The notes beneath the pieces are model-generated. The model worked only from the letters and a program-made list of their open reading frames with translations, searched no databases and was not told the origin of the DNA. The position numbers and the translations under genes are program-made. Source: Trichomonas vaginalis G3 (Eukaryota > Parabasalia > Trichomonadida > Trichomonadidae). From it: a DNA stretch of 64,000 bases. This document shows positions 10,015-21,245 of this stretch, one piece after another. Numbering within the stretch: position 1 is the first letter of the stretch; each line of letters starts with the position of its first letter. Location: positions 18,869,319 through 18,933,318 of the forward strand of contig NC_067206.1 of NCBI RefSeq assembly GCF_026262505.1, in the 5' to 3' direction.

Positions 10015-10263
10015 TTACATTTTAAAGGAAAAATAGATGCTGATAGAAACGATGAAAATTTTTGAAAACTTTACAATTAATTTATGTTCGTTAACCACAG
10101 AGCTTGCAATCCAAAGCTCACGTTAGACAACAAGAGTCATGAAGTCTCATACTAAGGGATATCCAACATATATTTTAATAATCTAATGTTTGTGACAAAT
10201 ATTCAACATAAAATTAAGTTTTCGTTTCGTTACAAGGCATTCATACTTTGGAGATATCATGCT
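10015..10263. other. Unique flank before copy B, no gene
   Basis: About 250 bp with no element end and no recognisable gene; copy B begins abruptly at 10264 inside its first gene. Slightly higher GC than the foldback element, possibly host DNA. Confidence 0.5.
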
Positions 10264-13200
10264 AAGTCAAATGAATTTGAGTTCACTCAAAAATCAAATA
10301 TCAGATGTCAAAAAGTCAAACATAGACATACAGAAACAAATAAGTGAAAACGAAAAGAAACTAGAATATGACAGACACACAAAGAAACTCAATGAGTTAA
10401 ACGTAGAGAAAAAGAAGAAAGAAGAACAACTGAAAGAACTAAGTACAGAGGAATATGCGAAAAAAGTGTCAGAAAAAGCAGCAGAAGTAGCAAAAATGGA
10501 ACAAGATGTCATAAATTTGAAAAACCATACTACTCAATATAAAGTACTGAAAGATGAAGAGATAAAACAAAAAGCCCTGAAGACATATATGGATAGCGAT
10601 GAGTATAAAAAAGAAGTTGAAGCAAATGTAAAGGCAGAAAAACTTTTACAGTTGCAAAACCAAACCGTACAGTATGAAAACTTAGCACAAGAAAGTAAAA
10701 ATAACGACGCAGCCATGCAAAAGGCAATGAAAAGCGCAGAATATATAAAAGCTAACAATGACTGGTTAGATGCCCAAGCCAACGCTAAAGCAGCCCAGCT
10801 TATAGGGTCAATAAGGACAAAAATACAAGCGGATGAAGACAGTTCAAATGAAGCTTTAACGAATGCTGACTTTAAGAACGCCTTCGAAGCTCTTCATAGT
10901 AAGGTGAAACAAGTGAACGACTTCTCATCTGGAAAGAAACTGAAGTCTGAAGGTTTCGACAAAGAGTTAAAAGAAGTAGCACAAAATATGACGAAAATAA
11001 CAGATGCAGCAACGAGACAGGCAGTTCAAAGTGCCTATGACGCCGTTAGAGCAACTGTTGTAGAAAGTCAAGAAAAAGAGTTACAACAGACCAAAACAGA
11101 CCTAGTAAATGCTTTCTTAAGAACGAAAAGTCAGGTAGGACATTACGCTGCAGATGGAACATATGTGCAGCTGGTGGAACTTATATACCAGCTGGTGGAA
11201 CTTATATACTAGCTAGTGGAACTTATATACCACCAAACCCTCCAAGAGAAGCACCTGCACCAGGACTACCTAAAACATTTACATCGTCACATGGACACAG
11301 ACACAGGCATGCACCAAAACCAACACAACAACCAACACAACAACCAACACAACAACCAACACAACAACCAACACAACAACCAACACAACAACCAACACAA
11401 CAACCAACAGTTCAAAACCCTGCACAACAACCACCTCCACAACCAGCACAACAACAACCACAAACAGAGCAAGGACATAAAAGAAGTAGAGAAAAAGGAA
11501 ACCAAGAATTCTTAAAAATGCTTAAGGAAGAGTATGGTTACCCAGATACTCTTGACTTTAGTAACAGATATAAAGAAGCTATTAGAAAGTTCAAGGATGG
11601 AAATACTGACCCGAACCTATTTAGCTTTATGGTTCAGCACCAAATCAGATATAATCTCAAACCTGGAAAATACAAGCTCGCTAAGGGATATGATTTAATA
11701 GCATATCATCCAAATGACATGGATGAATTTACTCCGAGATATTTGGTGTCAGAGATAAATGATAATTCAACTATCTTCATGAAACGCGTAAAAAATAGAG
11801 ACGGAACGAAAGAAGAAAGGGTTATGAATGCGAATGACTTAAATAGGGAACTTGTTAAAAACGGTCTCGGAATATATGAAATGCCAGCAGATGAGGTACA
11901 AGAAACTCCACAGGAAGAAGTTCAGATACAACCAGACATGGAAGAAATAGTTCAGCAACAACAGCTAGAAGAGCCTGAAGGAAACGAACAAGTCACTCCT
12001 TTGGAAACTAACTTCACAGAACTAGATGAAGATTTGGAACAGCCGAAAAATCTTGACCCTCAACAAGTGTATGAGGTGAATATGGAATATTTCCAAGAGT
12101 CTAAAAAAAATTCGGCTGACATAGTAGAAGAATATCGAAAAATGTTTGCCGACATACAAAAGACTCCAACACCAGATGAAAATATTCAGCATAGAATGGA
12201 AGTACTGAAAGAAAATGTACACAAATACAACAACCCTTTTTACTTACGAGCATTTAACGTTCAATCTTCGGATGAAACTCGGTGAAAATAAAAGGTTAAA
12301 TTTCAACAAAACATATAGAAATGAAACATTGTTTAAAGTTCATTCAGAACCTAACCAAGATGGAAACAAACCTACTTTTGTTTCTGCAGACTATGGAACT
12401 ACAATGAGATGGGGTCATAAAGCTAACCCGGATAGGTGGTTCATAAACTTACAACCACAATTCCAAGAAGTTGTAGACGCAATGGAAGTCAATGTGTGAA
12501 CGAGATATAGCTGGTATTTTAAGCGCGGCTTTAATGCCATTGAAAGATATGAAACATGCAAGATATTTTGGACCAGTATGAAATGAACATGGCTGATGGA
12601 AATATAACACCTGACGTTCTAGAACATTTATCTCAAAGAACTACACAGAACCATAGAGATGGTATATTTGGTGAAGAGTTTAGAAAGAAAGTTAGGGAGG
12701 GAGAAGGAAGAGAACCTATTGTACATGACCTTGCAAACGAAAGTTTACAAAATGTCATAAAAACTTACTTTTGCAGACAATGAACCGAGAAGGGATGAAT
12801 ATTTAAGAAAACTCAAATGGACAGTACCAAATGAAATGTTAGTATTGAAAAACATGTTCCTTGACAAAATAAAACCAACTACAGAAATAAATGACGCAAG
12901 ACTGAAACATTGGGTAAAAGCTTTCCCATTCACAAAAGATATTGTTGGTAACATGGAAAGAAAACCAGAATGGCTACAAAAACATATATTTGGAAACGAG
13001 CTTATTCCATATGGACAAGCTCTGTTTGAAGAGCTTGAACCGGAAACTCAGAAAAGAGTCATGCAAACAATAAGCGAAGACTCAAATACAAACTATGACA
13101 AACTCTTTCTAGGATATAGGTTACCTGAGATGGGCGACCAGAGCCCAAAGGCAAAAAGGACATGGGAAATTTACAACATACTAGGTGAACATGAGGCAAA

Positions 13201-13395
13201 GATGCAACAACTTGAAGCAGAGGGCAAGTTACCAAAAGCGACACCAAAGAAGAAGAGAAGAGTAGAACAAAGTGAAGTAGTGAAGAAGTAACTTCATCTA
13301 GTGAAAGTAGTGGCAATGAAAGAAAAAGAAGAGTTAAAAACTCAGTCAGGAAGAAAGTAAAGCTTGGTCCACGTGGGTTCTATTATGACACATAA
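10264..13395 (+). pseudogene. Large coiled-coil/Pro-Gln protein gene, 5'-truncated and broken
   Basis: Homologous to the 1106-aa gene of C from about residue 87 onward, missing the basic N-terminus because the element itself starts here. Several breaks. The Pro/Gln block (about 11325-11460) has expanded into a run of CAACCAACA units unlike A or C, showing independent slippage. Confidence 0.8.
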
Positions 13396-13426
13396 ATCCA
13401 ACTATTCTATATTTTACCCATATGAA

Positions 13427-15023
13427 ATGTACGCCGCTCAGAATATAAACGCCAACAGTTTTGGATGCCATGAATGGAATGTTTCCGAATGGTATAACGA
13501 ATGCGACAATGCCATTAGAAGGTCAGAAATAGTTCCTGGAACTTACGAATATACAACTGCTGTTTCTTATGGAAACGTAGGTGAGTTTGGAGAAGGTTCT
13601 TCAACAACAGTAGATATTGCTTGCGACAGGTTTCATATTATTTCTATTGACAACTCTTTCTTATACGTGGAACAAGACATTGAAATAAACCTTCTGCCAA
13701 GTTGTCTGACAAGAAAGGTTGCAATGGAATTTTCTATGTCGGATACCAATATACTCCAGAAGTTTTTATGGGATATAAGATATATTCTAACTCTGACTTA
13801 GTTCAAACAGTAACATGGGCCAAACTATGAATGGTTCGCTTTGAGAAACTCAGTACAACCACAAGCTAGAGAAAAACAGACCAGTATGCAACTATTGAGA
13901 AAATAAGAAGACTTGACCCTAACGTTCCAGGAGTTTATGTTAACCTTTCTGGACAAACTGCAGCAGCAGTAACCAAAGTAAAACTGAAACTTAGAGTTCC
14001 TTTGTCATCTTTCCTCATCTTCAGGTTTTAAGATACTTGCCAAACTGGGCAGGAAAAATTTCTATCGAACTTACTCCAAGCAAAAATAACTTAGTCATTG
14101 CACCAACACAAGACCCATTCACTATTACAGATACAGCTGGTGGAGCCAAGTTCTGTGACTTTTGCAAAGACAAAGTTGACTTAGACTTTGGTTTCTCAAA
14201 CCTCAACACTGAAGTAAACTACTACTTCAATGCTGCTGGAACTGCTTGGGACCCAGTTAAGTTCACATGCGAAAAATTTGAATGCAAGAGAATAGAAAGC
14301 AGACTTGCAGTCTATATGTTGGACCCAGATATTTCAAATGCTTTAGCTGCCAAATATATTGCAGTTCCACTTATGTTCCCTATACACCAAATCTGTCAAA
14401 GACTTTGCAGGTGAAGTTGGAAACCAAAGTGCTGACCCAGGTGCAAGACAGATATTGCTTTAACAACTGCAATGAAACATGCAGATACTATGTTTGTACT
14501 GTTCAGACGAACTATAAATGACTATTCTTGTTTCTACAACCCTGGTATTAAATATTCATATAAACATAGATGGCAAATATTATCCAAGAGAAGAATATTC
14601 TACAGTTGAGGATATGAGGTCATACAACTTGACATTAGATGCTATGAACTTTAAAACAACAACTTCACAACAACCATTAACCTGAAATGCAAAGTTCTAT
14701 TATGCCATATGTGAAAGTATGGACTCATACAGGAGGTCAAAAACTCAATATACAAAGAGACCGTTCAAACTTTTGGCTTGGCATTCCATTTTGGCTGACT
14801 CAGAAGACTTTATGGGTGGTATTTCAACTGTTGGTACAGTTCAAATACAATATACTGGTGACAGAGACGGTCCAGATGAATTGAAAGCAAAGAAGTTTAC
14901 AAAACCAATAGCACTTTTCACGGAAGATGCTCTTTTGAAGATCGTTCGATGAAACCTGCTGGGGCTCCTCAGATTGGTATAACGACAGCTTCCATCGAGC
15001 AGATTTTGGCAGCAGGTCAGTAA
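13427..15023 (+). pseudogene. Major capsid protein gene, broken copy
   Basis: Clear homologue of the 535-aa MCP of A and C across its whole length, at the expected position after the large gene. Broken, roughly ten breaks. Around 14120-14170 it carries a short stretch that differs from both A and C, suggesting the source element was a slightly different lineage. Confidence 0.85.
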
Positions 15024-15332
15024 GTTGTTCTTGAACTGACTTCTCTCCGTCAAATATTGACAGTACGCCAGTTTTGACATAGTATTGTATTATAAACTTA
15101 CCTTTAGAAATATCGGTCAGTTTTGTTGTTATATTTTTGTCAACGTCAAAACTTTCACCATTTCAGTTATACCAACTTCTTTGCTTTATGAAAATATTTT
15201 GGTTCAGCAAATATTGCTATTCTATAACATTTTCCATGTTTGTATAAAGAACTATTCTATCAGTGTATTTGTATTGTTTGTGTGTGTAAACTTTGCTCTG
15301 CTCAATTCGAAGAGATACTCAAATACGTCCAT
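14918..15332 (-). pseudogene. Antisense 139-aa gene, broken copy
   Basis: Homologue of the antisense gene at 3216-3635 and 37613-38032, in the same tail-to-tail overlap with the MCP remnant. Broken, a few breaks. Confidence 0.65.
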
Positions 15333-15350
15333 CTTTTTATTCTAAGTAAA

Positions 15351-15931
15351 ATGTCATTTCCGAAAAATAGAAGCGTAAGTGTTTCAAAAGGTTTAATGGC
15401 GGTGGCAGATGTGAAGTTAAATTCACCAACTCAAACAAACAGTCAAAGTGTTGTTGTTCAATGTCAAAGACAGAGATGTTGAAGTGGGGAAACCATACGA
15501 AGACGAAGATGGTATAACAATAGTTCCTGTAAAAGAACAACCAACATATCCTGAAGTTAGCAGAGACTTAAGTTCTGTTGCAGATATTCGAAACGACTAC
15601 CAACAACTTAAAGACAAACTTAAAACTCAGGAGAAGATTTGTCAAGCTTTAGGTATAATGTTAAACTTGGTCGAACACAACCCTGTAAAAGTGAACTCAT
15701 ATGTCATTGCACCTCATGAAGTTTTGAAAGAACTATGAAACTTTTGACAGAGGCAGACGATATAAACATCAAAGAAATAGAGCCCGACATTGCTTGCTGT
15801 GGTGTTTCATATAATGTCATTGACAAGATATACGTTATGAAAGGAGGTGAAACGTTGAACTTAAAATATAGTTTCCCAGACGTTAAAAAATATTTGACGA
15901 CCACAACATTTCATTAAAATTTACTTGCTAA
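15351..15931 (+). pseudogene. 193-aa structural-block gene, broken copy
   Basis: Homologue of 2616-3197 and 38051-38632, starting after the same CTAAGTAAA leader. Broken, about three breaks. Confidence 0.75.
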
Positions 15932-15936
15932 GTAAA

Positions 15937-16735
15937 ATGCAGAAGACATAGTGTGTTTATACTATTACGACTAAAACCCTGAGTCATATAATTCTATAAC
16001 AACAAACTTACAAAAGTCCTCAAGGACGATATTGTAAACTGACCTTAAACACGATGACGACTAAAGCCTGTTTTGCTCTTTTGACACCAGAAGACTTTGT
16101 TGTGAATGGTAAAAATACTCCTTTGAAGATACTTACTCAGATATACCACCAACAGGTTTTGTTGACTTATTTAATACTTTAAGGACGGATGTAACATGTG
16201 CTGCAACTAGAGCAGGTTTCATTATGTTGGATGTCCGACTGAGTTTAGTATAAACGATATGAGCTATAATACAAAACTTATATCTGGTTTTTACTACCAA
16301 CAATTTCCTATAACAGGAAAAGGTGTCATACAAGGTTTGTCTGTTCCATTGACTTTAAGTACACCTATTTTATATATTGTTTCAAACTTAGTTCAAAGTG
16401 CTATTCGAATGTCGACAAAACTACTATGACAAAAGATACTCATGCGTATAAACAACACATTCTCTGCTGGTTTGCCTATTGTTCATTCGAATGCAGAGTT
16501 TTCAGCTTTAGTGAACTCAAACACTTTAGCAAACATTAAACTTAACCTTAGTTGACGCAAACTTTGTTCCTGTAAAACTTTTATGTCCTATGTATTTGTC
16601 AATGACGCAGAAAGTTTCGAATTGGAAGATGCAACTGGTGAAAGTATTGTACTACAAGAACAACTTCAACAACAAATAGCTCAAGAACAACAAATGCAAC
16701 AAATGGAACAAATGCAACAACAAAGTCAAGAATAA
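15937..16735 (+). pseudogene. Penton-like minor capsid gene, broken copy
   Basis: Homologue of the 268-aa gene in copy A, with the same Gln-rich CAA-repeat tail. Broken, several breaks. As in A, there is no 76-aa gene before it, unlike copy C. Confidence 0.75.
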
Positions 16736-16755
16736 AAAAAATATTTTTTTTTTTT
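16734..16755 (+). promoter_or_regulatory. A/T palindrome upstream of helicase remnant
   Basis: A-run/TAT/T-run motif directly before the helicase start, as in copies A and C. Confidence 0.4.
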
Positions 16756-16762
16756 ATTAAAA

Positions 16763-17996
16763 ATGTACAGAATAGATGTTTCAGATTTTTATGACTTCCA
16801 AGCCTTCAGAAATATGTGTCCATTTAGAGACTATAACAAAGCAGTCGAAAATTTGAAACGTTTAGTCATTTATGTCGACTCTGCCCCAGAAATGTTATGT
16901 TATGAAAGAATGGGATGTAGTCTTTAACAAACCTAAAGCGACAATAGTTTCAGAACAAGAATGTAAACAGAAACTTAAGAAAATAAAAGTCGTACAAGTT
17001 GGCATGAAGATGTTAGATGCTTGGATATCTTATTGTCAAAACTTGAAGATTTTTCAGTTCGTGGTATAAAGTTCTATACACCATCTCCAAACTTCTATTC
17101 TATCTTCACGGATATAAATACGAACAAGTAAATGGAAAGAAAATGTTATAGAAGCTTGGTTAGACCATGTCAAAGAAATTATATGCAATGGAAACGAAAG
17201 AGTCTATGAGTATATCTTATGTTGGTTGCAAAACATCTTACAACATCCAAGTGCTAAAAATGAAACTGCTCTCATCATAATTGGAAAACAAGGAACTGGT
17301 AAGAACACTTTTTTACAGATATCTTATGCAAACTGTTAGAGGGCTATTTCGAACCCGAATATGACAAACTTAGAAAACATCTGCGGTAAATTTAACTCTT
17401 CAATAGAGAATATGAAACTTATAGTATGTAACGAACTTCAAAGTATAGATACAACAAAAGTTTTGAACTCAGATGCTTTGAAGAGTTTATAACAGACAAA
17501 GTTGGAGTTGTTGAAAGAAAATATAAAGACCAAAGAGTTTGTGAAAATGTTGCAAACTTCGTCATGGTTTCAAACAATGCCGTTCCGATGAAGTTAGAAA
17601 GTTCTGACAGAAAGATATGTAGTTGTCAGAACGTCAGATTCTCATATGCAAGATACAGAATATTTTGACGACTTAGCAGAAACTTTGACATCTGACTTTT
17701 ACAACCACTTGTTCTCATATTTCATGACATTAGATATTTCTAAGTTCAATCCAAGACAAATTCCACATACCGAAGAGAGACAAACATTGTTAGAAGCAAA
17801 CAAGAGTGTATATGAACTGTTCATAGATGAAACTGACTTTGAGTGTTTAGATGAAAGGTCATTGTACGATTCGTATAAACAATATTGTCAAGAATCTGGT
17901 TATATGACAGCGTCTAAACGAACATTCTTGGCAAATGTCAAAAGTCTTTTAGACGTACAGAATGGTGTATATACAAAGAAAAATTTTTCTGAGTAA
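16763..17996 (+). pseudogene. SF3 helicase gene, broken copy
   Basis: Full-length homologue of the 411-412-aa helicase of A and C, with the Walker A coding region still recognisable. Broken, roughly eight breaks; the last third remains a long open stretch. Confidence 0.85.
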
Positions 17997-18000
17997 ATTT

Positions 18001-18019
18001 AAAAAAAAAATATTTTTTT
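18001..18019 (+). promoter_or_regulatory. A/T palindrome upstream of 139-aa gene
   Basis: Same A-run/TAT/T-run motif and TCCGATAGAAAAG leader as at 516-533 and 40932-40949. Confidence 0.45.
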
Positions 18020-18033
18020 ATCCGATAGAAAAG

Positions 18034-18453
18034 ATGACGAAATTCATCTCAGTCAACAAGTACATGTCAGGACTTAAAGAAGAACTAGACCCATTCACAT
18101 ATTTGAATGTTTACTTCTACCATTTTGAAAAGTCTTCATTCAGCAAAGTTTGGAACATCGAACCAGTTAAGTTTGCTATTGTGACTAAAAATGGTGCGAA
18201 ATTTGAAGACTTAGACATAGAAGGTTTGTTAACAGTCAAAGAAAGTTTTGACAGAAGGTTTTCAAACCTTAAAGAAGGCAAAGCATACAAACTTGTTATA
18301 CCTTATGAACCAAAGAAAGCAGACGACTATGAATATTATGAGTCTAAAGTTGTAGAAGTTCAAGGTAAATTGGGTAAAAAGATTTTAGAGTCTAAGCCGG
18401 TGTTTGCTCCTAAAGAGGAAGAGAACATTGACATTGACCCAGAAATGTTCTAA
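18034..18453 (+). CDS. Conserved Maverick 139-aa protein
   Basis: Whole copy of the gene seen at 82-501: 139 aa, MTKFISVNKYMSG start, acidic DIDPEMF end. An in-frame extension to 17962 exists but runs through the A/T promoter motif and the end of the helicase remnant, so the conserved ATG at 18034 is used. Only a few replacements separate it from copy A although the neighbouring helicase is decayed, which suggests the helicase breaks are recent. Function unknown; probably linked to replication by its place after the helicase. Confidence 0.75.
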   Translation: MTKFISVNKYMSGLKEELDPFTYLNVYFYHFEKSSFSKVWNIEPVKFAIVTKNGAKFEDLDIEGLLTVKESFDRRFSNLKEGKAYKLVIPYEPKKADDYEYYESKVVEVQGKLGKKILESKPVFAPKEEENIDIDPEMF

Positions 18454-18472
18454 AAATAAAATTTTATTTTTA
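18451..18472. terminator. Bidirectional A/T palindrome between convergent genes
   Basis: Identical 22-bp palindrome to 63-84; its end triplets are the two stop codons of the flanking convergent genes. Confidence 0.6.
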
Positions 18473-18922
18473 CATGTCAAATTTCTTTTTCTCTGGAACT
18501 GGTTCAGGTTCTTTCTTCTCTTCTTCTACTTTCTTTTCTTTCTTTTCTCTCTTCTTCTTCTCTGGTGGAGTTATGTCAAACTTCTCAGAACCATATTTTT
18601 GTAAAAGTGCTTTGTCATTTAATAGCTCTTCTATTCTGTTTTCTATTTCATTTTCAAGAACAGCGCATGTGTCTTCTTTGCATTCTAAGAAGTTTTGTTG
18701 GACTTCATCTCTCCAAGAGGCGTCATCTCTGTCAACAAGTCTGTCATTGACAAATTTTAAGACTTCTCTGCTTAAGGTTTTATGGTTCTTGTCATATTCC
18801 CAGAAACAGAACTTTAGAACAAATTCCCCTTTCTTGTTTACACTATGTAAGATTTTATGGTCGACAGATGTTTTGCTGTCGAAAAGCTTGTCTCGAATAT
18901 AGATAGCGAAATCGCTAGACAT
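18470..18922 (-). CDS. Conserved 150-aa protein with charged tail
   Basis: Encodes 150 aa starting MSSDFAIYIRDKLFDSK. The N-terminal 100 aa look globular and alpha/beta; from about 118 the protein is Lys/Glu/Pro-rich (PPEKKKREKKEKKV). No family recognised. It is divergent from the ATPase gene, whose start is 36 bp away, and convergent with the 139-aa gene. A broken copy lies at 41398-41852 (C) and a 3' tail at 3-65 (A). The divergent pairing suggests co-expression with the packaging ATPase; the highly charged tail could bind DNA or a partner protein. Function unknown. Confidence 0.75.
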   Translation of the reverse strand: MSSDFAIYIRDKLFDSKTSVDHKILHSVNKKGEFVLKFCFWEYDKNHKTLSREVLKFVNDRLVDRDDASWRDEVQQNFLECKEDTCAVLENEIENRIEELLNDKALLQKYGSEKFDITPPEKKKREKKEKKVEEEKKEPEPVPEKKKFDM

Positions 18923-18958
18923 TTTCTAAAAGATAAAAATTTTAATTTTTCTAAAAAT

Positions 18959-19834
18959 ATGTTAGAAAAAAAGTTTGCTGACATTGACAAGAAATTTGAG
19001 AATGTTTTAAACAAGAACAAGAGGAAGTTAGAAAATGCTCAGATAAAACCCATACATGACAAGTTCTTATTTGCTCAGAATGGTATAACAGGTCTAATTG
19101 CACCACCTGGGTCGGGTAAGACTTTCACTTATCTTAAAATGGCTGCACAACAACAAGAACTAGATGAGAAGAACCCATTCTATGAGTTAGTAGTCATTTG
19201 TAGTACTTCGGGTCAATTTGACCAAACCGTAAATTCGTTCAAAGATATTATAAAGAAGTCTAAGTTAGTATGTATAAAAGACTCTGAGTTGTTAGATTGG
19301 ATAAAGAAGTACCAAAGAAGAGTTTTGAAGTACAATGCTATAAATGAGTATGTCAATTCGAAGTTTAAAGACCCAAATGAGGAAATGCAGAGAATATTAG
19401 AGAAGAAACACTTCAGAAACAAACAGAAAGAGATAGAATACATTTCGAAGAAATTGCAATCTTACGATTGGAAGACTTACCCTCACAGATGTCTTCTTAT
19501 CTTAGATGACTTTGCTTCTCATCCTTTGTTAAAGAACAGAGAACAAGACATGTGTCGAATTCTTAAGAAGCTCAGACACTTTAACATCTCAGTTGTCATT
19601 TGTGTACAGACAGCCAAGAGTTTAAGTAAGGATGTAAAGAGAATACTTACTGATATTATACTTTTCCCCGGATTGTCCGAAGACGATTTCATGGAACTTA
19701 TGAAAGAGTCCATGGCAGGTAAGTTTGACAGACATGAACTATGGGAGAAGTACAAAGTCATACAAGACCCTCATACTTCTTTCAGAATTCATATCTACGC
19801 GAACAAAGTTCAAATTGTAAAAAGTCAAGCGTAA
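18959..19834 (+). CDS. A32-like packaging ATPase
   Basis: Encodes 291 aa from MLEKKFADIDKKF. Walker A APPGSGKT lies at about 48-55 and Walker B CLLILDDFA at about 178-186, the arrangement of FtsK/HerA-superfamily A32-type ATPases that pump DNA into the capsids of NCLDVs, virophages and Polintons. The frame is open to 18857, but that extension overlaps the divergent 150-aa gene and is not supported by the neighbouring architecture, so the ATG in the short divergent promoter is chosen. Looks whole. A broken copy is at 41880-42751 in C. Length is near the usual 230-300 aa. Confidence 0.88.
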   Translation: MLEKKFADIDKKFENVLNKNKRKLENAQIKPIHDKFLFAQNGITGLIAPPGSGKTFTYLKMAAQQQELDEKNPFYELVVICSTSGQFDQTVNSFKDIIKKSKLVCIKDSELLDWIKKYQRRVLKYNAINEYVNSKFKDPNEEMQRILEKKHFRNKQKEIEYISKKLQSYDWKTYPHRCLLILDDFASHPLLKNREQDMCRILKKLRHFNISVVICVQTAKSLSKDVKRILTDIILFPGLSEDDFMELMKESMAGKFDRHELWEKYKVIQDPHTSFRIHIYANKVQIVKSQA

Positions 19835-19852
19835 AAATGTAAGTGTTGAGTC

Positions 19853-20308
19853 TTAGTCTGCTTGTGGTGCTGGGGCTGTCGGTTCTTCTGGCTTTGGAAG
19901 ACATTCAGGAAGAGGAACGTCAGCCATCCGTTTGTGTCCTGTCGGAAGGAAGAACTTTTCCTGTTGGAAGGAAGAACTCTTCCTGTCGGAAGGAAAAATT
20001 TTTCCTGTCGGAAGGAAAAACTTTTCCTGTCGGAAGGAAAAACTTTTTCTGAAGTTCGACCAAAAAGTTCTCAATTTTCGAAAATTTGAATGGTTTACGG
20101 ACGGACAACTGGAAAAATTTTTCCTGTTGGAAGGAAAATTTTTTCCTGTTGGAAGGAAATTTTTTTCCTGTTGGAAGGAAATTTTTTTCCTGTTGGAAGG
20201 AAATTTTTTTCCTGTTGGAAGGAAGGACTCGGAATGCCAGAAGGATTTGACAAGACAATTTACCTTATAGAGCTACCTGAGCCATTTGAAGTCAAGCTTG
20301 AAAAATAA
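19853..20308. pseudogene. Relic of a divergent gene pair round an operator-like region
   Basis: On the minus strand, 19853-19927 reads MADVPLPECLPKPEEP, the first residues of the 196-aa Pro-rich protein at 25415-26005. On the plus strand, 20234-20308 reads MPEGFDKTIYLIELPEP, resembling the start of the 119-aa protein at 26180-26539. So this is a shrunken duplicate of the divergent pair kept whole at 25.4-26.5 kb, with its intergenic repeat region preserved and expanded. Copy C holds the same relic at 42770-43148. Confidence 0.65.
19937..20228. promoter_or_regulatory. Array of about ten TTCC-N4-GGAA inverted repeats
   Basis: About ten copies of TCCTGTYGGAAGGA, each a TTCC/GGAA inverted repeat, five before and five after a conserved central segment that holds the palindrome AATTTTCGAAAATT. 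Spacer A/T runs vary in length. It lies between two divergent coding starts. Related arrays with fewer units are at 26012-26175 and 42855-43068. This looks like an operator for a dimeric DNA-binding protein. Confidence 0.55.
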
Positions 20309-20317
20309 ATGGTTCAT

Positions 20318-21157
20318 CTACTCTGCTTGTTTGAAGTTGTCAAAATACTCTGTTATTTTTTCTTTCAGTAGCGGCAAATCTTCTTTGAATGTAAGTATTG
20401 TACAACCTTTCATATCATAGTGTGTTTGAGGTAACGTATCTTGAACTATCTGTTTAACATCTTCATTCGGTGTCATTGAAATCGGTAAGTTTTCGCGATA
20501 GAACCAATTTCTGTCAGATTTGTAAATCTTAGCAAGGTCGTAAAAGCTTTTGTTGTTTCTTCTGACTAAATGCAACATAACCATATCTCTGTCTTCTTCA
20601 TTTTCCATCTCTTCAGTATAAATCATATACTTATAGTTCTTTTCCTTTCCTTTTGGTACCGAACGTGGTATTCTTTTCTGTATGTTTTTGTCTTTTGCTT
20701 CAAGCTTGTTCTCTAGCTCTTCACGTTCTTGTCTATGAATTTCGTCAAGAAGTCTGTAAATATACCAAGCATAACGAGTTGAAGCCCACATTGCAACAGC
20801 ATTTACAAGAAGTCTATGTACATAATATCCTCTCAAACCGTTTGGCAATTTTTCACGATTTTCATAGAGTTTTGGCGACTGGGGTTTTTTACTTACTCGA
20901 GTTTTTGCGACTACGGAAAAATCCGTAGTCGAATTTTCAGCTTCATTTAATAGTTCAATAGTGCTTTGGTTCCTAAACCAGTCTTGTGGTTTCTTAGTAT
21001 CTGGTTCAAAACATGCTGTCAAAATACTTTGCATTTGGTACATGTCATCTTTGACCGAACGAATGAGACGTAACTGTTTGTTATACTGAACCCACTCGTA
21101 TTCTTCATCTATAGCTTCATGAACGATAGCAGTTGTTGTGTTCTCTGTTGTTGTCAT
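20318..21157 (-). CDS. KilA-N domain protein
   Basis: Encodes 279 aa from MTTTENTTTAIVHE; an open extension to 21274 is AT-rich, hydrophobic and includes the promoter, so the internal ATG is used as in copy C. A KilA-N domain spans about 30-155: QDWFRNQSTIELL, then a variable segment, then RGYYVHRLLVNAVAMWAS. A helical linker (EIHRQEREELENKLEAKDK) leads to a conserved C-terminal domain of about 100 aa. KilA-N proteins of large DNA viruses and phages bind DNA and often regulate transcription. The variable segment contains a perfect 24-nt hairpin (20908-20931). Downstream of the GIY-YIG gene, same strand. Confidence 0.82.
   Translation of the reverse strand: MTTTENTTTAIVHEAIDEEYEWVQYNKQLRLIRSVKDDMYQMQSILTACFEPDTKKPQDWFRNQSTIELLNEAENSTTDFSVVAKTRVSKKPQSPKLYENREKLPNGLRGYYVHRLLVNAVAMWASTRYAWYIYRLLDEIHRQEREELENKLEAKDKNIQKRIPRSVPKGKEKNYKYMIYTEEMENEEDRDMVMLHLVRRNNKSFYDLAKIYKSDRNWFYRENLPISMTPNEDVKQIVQDTLPQTHYDMKGCTILTFKEDLPLLKEKITEYFDNFKQAE
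20908..20931. repeat. 24-nt hairpin inside the KilA-N coding sequence
   Basis: Perfect 10-bp stem (CGACTACGGA / TCCGTAGTCG) with AAAA loop. On the coding strand it begins at codon position 2 and encodes a T...V segment (TTDFSVV). The same format and phase occur at 43715-43738 and 24831-24854 with different stems. Confidence 0.8.
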
Positions 21158-21245
21158 ATCTGTCTTTACATACAAAATAAAAAAATAAAAAAAAATAAAA
21201 TTAGCGTTATTTTCTATCTTGTATAAAAGACCAAAAATAAACGCT

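Noticed and set aside
19843-20270. Overlapping frames of 70-112 codons rich in FFLSEGK/PTGKIFPS on both strands
   Set aside because: They are translations of the TTCCTGTCGGAAGGAA repeats; the repeat is better explained as a regulatory array.
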